From contig NZ_JAINVF010000004.1 in assembly GCF_020400585.1 (NCBI RefSeq), positions 62,001-126,000 on the forward strand: a DNA stretch of 64,000 nucleotides. The letters are read 5' to 3'. How positions within the stretch are numbered: position 1 is the first letter of the stretch; each line of letters starts with the position of its first letter. Below, piece by piece: positions 59,850-64,000 of the stretch. A model generated the notes under the pieces. That model made no database searches, was not told the DNA's origin, and saw only the letters and a list, made by a program, of their open reading frames with translations. The stretch comes from Streptomyces sp. NK08204. GTDB taxonomy: Bacteria; Actinomycetota; Actinomycetes; Streptomycetales; Streptomycetaceae. Position numbers and translations under genes: made by a program.

Positions 59850-61199
59850 ATGAGCGCCCCAACCCCGGCCCCAGGTGACGACCGGCCCCGCGAGGGCTAC
59901 TACCCGGACCCGTCCATCCCCGGCTACGTCCGTTACTGGAACGGTGCCTCCTGGGTGCCCGGCACCAGCCGCCCCGCGCCGAAGGACGGCGAGCCGCTCA
60001 CCCCGCCGCCCGGCGTGCGCCCCGCGGCCCCGGCGGTGGAGGAGACGGGGCCGCACTTCTTCGACGAGGACCCGCAGCCGGAGCCCGCCGGGCGAGAGAC
60101 CCCGGGTTCCGCGGAGTCCGCCGGCCGTGCCGCCCCCTGGGCCACCGACCCTCGCGTGCCCATGGACACCCCGGCCCGCGAGGAGGGCACCACCCCCGAC
60201 TCCGGCGGCACGTTCGTCTTCCGCCGCCCGCCGGTGTCCCCGCCGGAGGACGGCACGATGACCTTCCGCAGGCCGGAGCCGGGCCCCGGCCCGCACGGGG
60301 GAGCACCGGGCGGCGGCACCCAGGGGCCGACGGGGGCGTCCTCCGCGGGGGCGCAGGGGAAGGCGGCGCAGGCTGCCGTGGCTCCCTCCGTGCCGCACCA
60401 GGGCGGGCCGCAGCTCAGCGGGCCTCAGCAGGGGGGCGTGCCGCAGCAGGGCGTACCGCACCAGGGCGGCCCTCGGCTCAGCGGGCCGCAGCAGGGCGTA
60501 CCGCAGCAGGGCATGCAGCCGCAGGGCGCGTCGGCGCAGTCGGTGGTGCCGCAGGCCGCTGCCCCCGTCTCACCGGTGACCACCGGTCCCGGTGGCGGTC
60601 AGACCTCCTGGGCGCAGCAGGTGCACCAGCTGGCCGGTGCCGGGGACGAGCAGCCGGTGGCGCCGTGGAAGCCGCCGGTGGAGGACCCGTTCCAGGCCGC
60701 CGCGCGCCGGCAGGCCGCCGCGCGCCCGGCGGGACTGGGCAGGCGTCTGGCCGCCCGGCTGATCGACAGCCTGGTCGTCGGTGCCGTCACCGCCGCCGCC
60801 GCGGTCCCGCTCGGAGTCAGGGCCGCAGACCACGTCCAGCAGAAGATCGACCAGGCGAAGCAGTCCGGCCACACCGTCACCGTCTGGCTGCTCGACGGCA
60901 CGACCGGCGCGAGCCTCGGCATCGTCCTCGCCGTCCTCCTCGTCTTCGGTGCCCTCTACGAGGCGCTGCCCACGGCCAAGTGGGGCCGCACGCTCGGCAA
61001 GAAGCTGTGCGGCCTCGAGGTGCGGGACATCGAGGGGCACGAGCCCCCGTCCTTCGGTCTCGCCCTGCGCCGCTGGCTGGTCTACAGCGTCCCCGGTCTG
61101 CTCGGCATCGGGCTCGTCGGTGTTCTGTGGTGCCTGTTCGACCGTCCCTGGCACCAGTGCTGGCACGACAAGGCGGCCCACACCTTCGTCGCGGGCTGA
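59850..61199 (+). CDS. RDD-family membrane protein with DUF2510 and Gln/Pro-rich linker
   Basis: A 449-residue protein. Residues 15-40 are a DUF2510 module (EGYYPDPSIPGYVRYWNGASW). Residues ~60-280 form a Pro/Gly/Gln-rich linker with repeats such as PQQGVPHQGG and GPQLSGPQQGG. The C-terminal RDD domain has three or four helices and the arginine-aspartate motif LGRRLAARLIDSLVVGAVTA, then TLGKKLCGLEVRD. RDD proteins may exchange ions or act as membrane scaffolds. A second RDD gene follows 82 bp later, so they likely form an operon. Confidence 0.85.
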   Translation: MSAPTPAPGDDRPREGYYPDPSIPGYVRYWNGASWVPGTSRPAPKDGEPLTPPPGVRPAAPAVEETGPHFFDEDPQPEPAGRETPGSAESAGRAAPWATDPRVPMDTPAREEGTTPDSGGTFVFRRPPVSPPEDGTMTFRRPEPGPGPHGGAPGGGTQGPTGASSAGAQGKAAQAAVAPSVPHQGGPQLSGPQQGGVPQQGVPHQGGPRLSGPQQGVPQQGMQPQGASAQSVVPQAAAPVSPVTTGPGGGQTSWAQQVHQLAGAGDEQPVAPWKPPVEDPFQAAARRQAAARPAGLGRRLAARLIDSLVVGAVTAAAAVPLGVRAADHVQQKIDQAKQSGHTVTVWLLDGTTGASLGIVLAVLLVFGALYEALPTAKWGRTLGKKLCGLEVRDIEGHEPPSFGLALRRWLVYSVPGLLGIGLVGVLWCLFDRPWHQCWHDKAAHTFVAG

Positions 61200-61281
61200 G
61201 GCAGGCAGCGGCCGAACGCCCCGTACCCCGTACGGCCGTCCGCCAGGTGCGGAGCCGGGGCGTTCGCGGTCCACTCGGGCC

Positions 61282-61980
61282 ATGAGCAGCGAACCGCCCC
61301 ACGGCTCCGCACCGCAGCCTCCGGAAGACGATCCGTTCAAGAAGCGGCCCCCGTCGGACCAGGGGGCGGGCTCGCCGTACGACACGCCGTACGGAGGCCA
61401 GCAACCCCCCTCCGGCGGAGGCCAGCAGCCTCCCTACGGCGGCGGACCCTACGGCGGCGGACCCTACGGCGGCGGACCCTACGGCGGCGGACCCTACGAC
61501 GCCGGCGGCTACCCCACCGACCCCCTGGCCGGGATGCCCCCGCTCGCCGACAGCGGCAAGCGCACCCTCGCACGCATCATCGACATGATCCTCGTCGGTA
61601 TCGTCGTCTGGCTGCTCACCTGGGCGTTCGGGGTCCGCGAGTACCAGGTCAACGGCGATCGCGCCGAGGTCGCCAGGTCGTTCGCGCAGTCCTTCGTCGC
61701 GGCCGTCCTCTACGTCGGCTACGACACCTTCATGATCTCCAAGTCGGGTCAGACCCTCGGCAAGAAGTGGCTCAACATGCGTGTGGCGAACCTGGACAAC
61801 GGCGCCACCCCCTCCGTGCAGACCGCGCTGATCCGCTCCCTGGTGCTGTGGGTGCCCTTCGCCTTCTGCTGCGCCTGCATCTGGACCGCGATCGCGGGCG
61901 GCTGGAGCTATTTCGACAAGCCCTACAAACAGGGCCTGCACGACAAGGCGGCCAAGACGGTGGTGGTCAGCACGAGTTGA
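61282..61980 (+). CDS. RDD-family membrane protein with GGGPY repeats
   Basis: A 232-residue protein. The soluble N-terminus has a Tyr/Gly/Pro repeat (PYGGGPYGGG units) encoded by four exact 15-bp repeats, and the RDD domain follows from RTLARIIDMILVGIVVWLLT, with GQTLGKKWLNMRVAN and a final LHDKAAKTVVV. Topology and signature match the preceding RDD protein, but without DUF2510. Probably cotranscribed with it; function unknown. Confidence 0.85.
   Translation: MSSEPPHGSAPQPPEDDPFKKRPPSDQGAGSPYDTPYGGQQPPSGGGQQPPYGGGPYGGGPYGGGPYGGGPYDAGGYPTDPLAGMPPLADSGKRTLARIIDMILVGIVVWLLTWAFGVREYQVNGDRAEVARSFAQSFVAAVLYVGYDTFMISKSGQTLGKKWLNMRVANLDNGATPSVQTALIRSLVLWVPFAFCCACIWTAIAGGWSYFDKPYKQGLHDKAAKTVVVSTS
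61435..61494 (+). repeat. Four tandem 15-bp coding repeats
   Basis: TACGGCGGCGGACCC repeated four times exactly, in frame, encoding YGGGP units of the RDD protein. Exact nucleotide identity suggests recent slippage, so copy number may vary between strains. Confidence 0.95.
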
Positions 61981-61998
61981 CCCGCAAGCGCCGACGGG

Positions 61999-62235
61999 TC
62001 AGAGCGTCGTCGGGACCCGTTCCTCGCCGGCCGGGGCCTCTGCCGGCGCCTCGGCCGTGCGCGTTCTCGGCAGTGAGGCCGTCATGGCGACCAGCACGCC
62101 CAGCGCGAGCGCGGCGAGGGCGACGACGGTGATGCCGACGGGTGAACTCGTCTGGGACAGCAGCAGCATGGCGAGCGTCGAGAAGACCACGGTGCAGGAA
62201 CCGTAGGCGATCTGTGCGGCGGTCGGACGAGGCAT
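61999..62235 (-). CDS. Small two-helix membrane protein
   Basis: A 78-residue protein starting MPRPTAAQIAYGSCTVVFST, with two hydrophobic helices (CTVVFSTLAMLLL; GITVVALAALALGVLVAMTA) and an acidic Ala/Glu-rich tail. It lies convergent to the RDD gene, 18 bp apart. No family is recognised. A GAGGA lies 10 bases upstream of the ATG. Confidence 0.65.
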   Translation of the reverse strand: MPRPTAAQIAYGSCTVVFSTLAMLLLSQTSSPVGITVVALAALALGVLVAMTASLPRTRTAEAPAEAPAGEERVPTTL

Positions 62236-62611
62236 GGCAATCGTGTCCTCGGAAGGTTTCGGCAGCAGGTGCGGGGGGCGGGTGCCAATCAACTCTTCTT
62301 GGCGTGCATGCCCGAGCCGGACGCCCGGTAAGCCTGACCTAACCCAGGGTACAGGTGCACGGGGGGCGCACGGAGTCACCGGGTCCGGCAAGCAGACGGA
62401 CTCCTGCGCTCGTCGAGCGAGACACAAGGCTGTTCGTAAAGCGAACCCCGGCTCCGCATAGTGCACTTGTCCTGCCCAAGTCAAGATCTGTCTTTTCTTC
62501 TAAACGTCTAGTCAAATGACGTCACTTGAACACGCGCACTCACGCGCGCGCGGACACCTCCGATGACCAGGACCCTCCCGTCCGTGCGCGCCGCGCGGGG
62601 GAGGAACTCAA
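62236..62611. other. Gap of 376 bp before the metalloprotease gene
   Basis: No gene is visible. It contains GTTCG-TAAAG-CGAAC (62432-62446), a 15-bp inverted repeat, and an AT-richer stretch at 62485-62530 with CTAAACGTCTAG (10 of 12 palindromic) and TGACGTCA. These are candidate regulatory sites for the divergent genes. Confidence 0.5.
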
Positions 62612-64000
62612 GTGACCAGCAGAAACTGGACGTTCAGAGCTGCCGCGATCGGCGTGACCCTCGCCGCGGCCTCCGCGACCTTCACGACCTTCGCCGTCGC
62701 GGAGGCGGGCGCCACCGCCCGGTCCGCCGCGAACCGGCACGACCCGGCCCCGGTCAAGCAGCAGTCGCACGACCTCGACGGCCCGATGAGCAAGACCCAG
62801 CGGGCCCAGCGCCAGGAGGCGCTGAACCAGCTCATATCGGGCAAGGCCAAGGCGCAGGAGCGCAACGGCTCGACGGTCGTCCAGCTCAAGGGCCGCAAGG
62901 GGGACAGCAAGTACGTCGAGCTGGGCCGTGAGAAGACCGACAAGATCTTCACGATCCTGGTGGAGTTCGGCGACCAGAGCGACCCCAAGTACGGCGGAAC
63001 CCCCGGCCCCCTGCACAACACGATCCCGGCTCCGGACCGCACCAAGGACAACAGCACGGCCTGGCAGGCCGACTACGACAAGCAGCATTACCAGGACCTC
63101 TACTTCGGCACCGGCAGCAAGACGCAGTCGCTGAAGAAGTACTACGAGAAGCAGTCCTCGGGCCGCTACTCGGTCGACGGCGAGGTCAGCGACTGGGTCA
63201 AGGTCCCCTACAACGAGGCCCGTTACGGCAACAACGCCTGCGGCTCCACCAACTGCCCGAGCGTGTGGAACGTCGTCAGCGACGGCCTGAACGCCTGGGT
63301 CGCCCAGCAGAAGGCGGCCGGCAAGTCCGACGCCGACATCAGGGCGGACCTGGCCAAGTACGACCAGTGGGACCGCTACGACCACGACGGCGACGGCAAC
63401 TTCAACGAGCCCGACGGCTACGTCGACCACTTCCAGATCGTGCACGCCGGCGAGGACGAGTCCGCGGGCGGCGGCGCCCAGGGCAAGGACGCGATCTGGG
63501 CACACCGCTGGTACGCCTTCGGCACCGACGCCGGCGCCACCGGCCCCGAGGGCAACAAGCTCGGCGGTGCGCAGGTCGGCGACACCGGTGTCTGGGTCGG
63601 CGACTACACCATCCAGCCGGAGAACGGCGGCCTCGGTGTCTTCGCCCACGAGTACGGGCACGACCTGGGCCTGCCGGACGAGTACGACACCAACGGCGGC
63701 GAGAACTCCACCGGCTTCTGGACGCTGATGTCCTCCGGCTCCTGGCTGGGCACCGGCAAGGAGTCCATCGGTGACCTGCCCGGCGACATGAACGCCTGGG
63801 ACAAGCTCCAGCTGGGCTGGCTGAACTACGACACCGCCAAGGCCGGCATCAGGTCCTGGCACAAGCTGGGCCTCGCCGAGTACAACACCAAGTACCGTCA
63901 GGCGCTGGTCGTCAACCTGCCCGACAAGGCGGTCCAGACCGACGTCGTCACCCCCGCGCAGGGCTCGACCCAGTGGTGGAGCGGCAGCGGTGACAACCTC
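62612..64000 (+). CDS. Secreted M6-family metalloprotease (immune inhibitor A type), 5' part
   Basis: The frame is open from GTG 62612 to the window end (463 codons). A signal peptide (TFRAAAIGVTLAAASATFTTFAVAEAGA) precedes a propeptide, and the M6 catalytic domain contains FAHEYGHDLGLPDEYD with the zinc site H346-E347-H350 and the third ligand region after it. Immune inhibitor A peptidases are secreted zinc proteases that digest host or substrate proteins. GGGGAGGA precedes the start. The C-terminal part, often with further binding domains, is outside the window. Confidence 0.9.
   Translation, partial: MTSRNWTFRAAAIGVTLAAASATFTTFAVAEAGATARSAANRHDPAPVKQQSHDLDGPMSKTQRAQRQEALNQLISGKAKAQERNGSTVVQLKGRKGDSKYVELGREKTDKIFTILVEFGDQSDPKYGGTPGPLHNTIPAPDRTKDNSTAWQADYDKQHYQDLYFGTGSKTQSLKKYYEKQSSGRYSVDGEVSDWVKVPYNEARYGNNACGSTNCPSVWNVVSDGLNAWVAQQKAAGKSDADIRADLAKYDQWDRYDHDGDGNFNEPDGYVDHFQIVHAGEDESAGGGAQGKDAIWAHRWYAFGTDAGATGPEGNKLGGAQVGDTGVWVGDYTIQPENGGLGVFAHEYGHDLGLPDEYDTNGGENSTGFWTLMSSGSWLGTGKESIGDLPGDMNAWDKLQLGWLNYDTAKAGIRSWHKLGLAEYNTKYRQALVVNLPDKAVQTDVVTPAQGSTQWWSGSGDNL

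Noticed and set aside
61435..61494. Tandem repeats as a regulatory or CRISPR array
   Set aside because: The 15-bp units are in frame inside an RDD protein gene and encode YGGGP.

Overview
The window is chromosomal DNA of a Streptomyces. It is very GC-rich, uses many GTG/TTG starts and ATGA/GTGA overlaps, and carries lineage markers: SsgA-like protein, SigU with its anti-sigma factor, HU of HupA type, a paired XRE (DUF5753)/DUF397 locus and DUF3039. The gene order ftsE-ftsX-S41 protease-smpB-ssrA-narK-nnaR ... sigU ... malic enzyme-hupA-murA ... hpd ... ssgG matches, as I remember it, the S. coelicolor SCO2969-to-SCO2920 core region. No database was searched. All names rest on motifs visible in the translations and on family knowledge.

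Layout. 1-3.6 kb: cell-division ABC pair FtsE (partial)/FtsX, a PDZ protease, SmpB and tmRNA (trans-translation). 3.7-6.4 kb: nitrate/nitrite transporter NarK and the HemD-like regulator NnaR. 6.4-8.2 kb: HATPase/XRE/DUF397 regulatory cluster. 8.3-11.7 kb: WXG-like small protein, DUF6571 protein and lipoprotein, probably an envelope or secretion locus. 11.8-16.4 kb: CGNR regulator, SigU, its anti-sigma factor and a HelD/HelR-type RNA-polymerase motor. 16.7-23.1 kb: malic enzyme, HU, MurA, YqgE, DUF3039 and a GH20 hexosaminidase with a DasR-like operator. 23.4-28.5 kb: a three-subunit xanthine-dehydrogenase-family operon with an odd Fe-S subunit. 28.6-29.8 kb: an orphan SUKH-4 protein.

29,926-44,236 is a complete integrative element of the AICE type (actinomycete integrative and conjugative element), inserted in the 3' end of a tRNA-Cys gene with 48-bp att repeats. 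It carries a GntR repressor (KorSA-like) with three palindromic operators, a YdcF-like protein, a run of small transfer-associated proteins, an FtsK-like Tra translocase followed by short repeats (possible clt), a DNA cytosine methyltransferase, a Prim-Pol plus ATPase replication module, a striking iteron array (probable origin), Xis and a tyrosine integrase. Matching direct repeats just inside both ends look like integrase arm sites.

44.4-64 kb returns to the chromosome: MFS exporter, RHH/Doc toxin-antitoxin pair with a repeated operator motif, DEAD/DEAH helicase, IclR regulator, Lon-type (S16) protease, and a five-gene operon (Lrp regulator plus a betaine/choline-type ABC transporter) divergent from 4-hydroxyphenylpyruvate dioxygenase, with a 17-bp palindrome between them. 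TPR protein, FAD-linked oxidase, SsgG-like protein, two RDD membrane proteins, a small membrane protein and the first 463 codons of a secreted M6 metalloprotease follow. The most interesting unexplained structures are the iteron array, the element's arm sites and operator set, the shortened tmRNA tag, the roughly 375-residue disordered extension on the 2Fe-2S subunit, and the missing catalytic Glu in its molybdenum partner.
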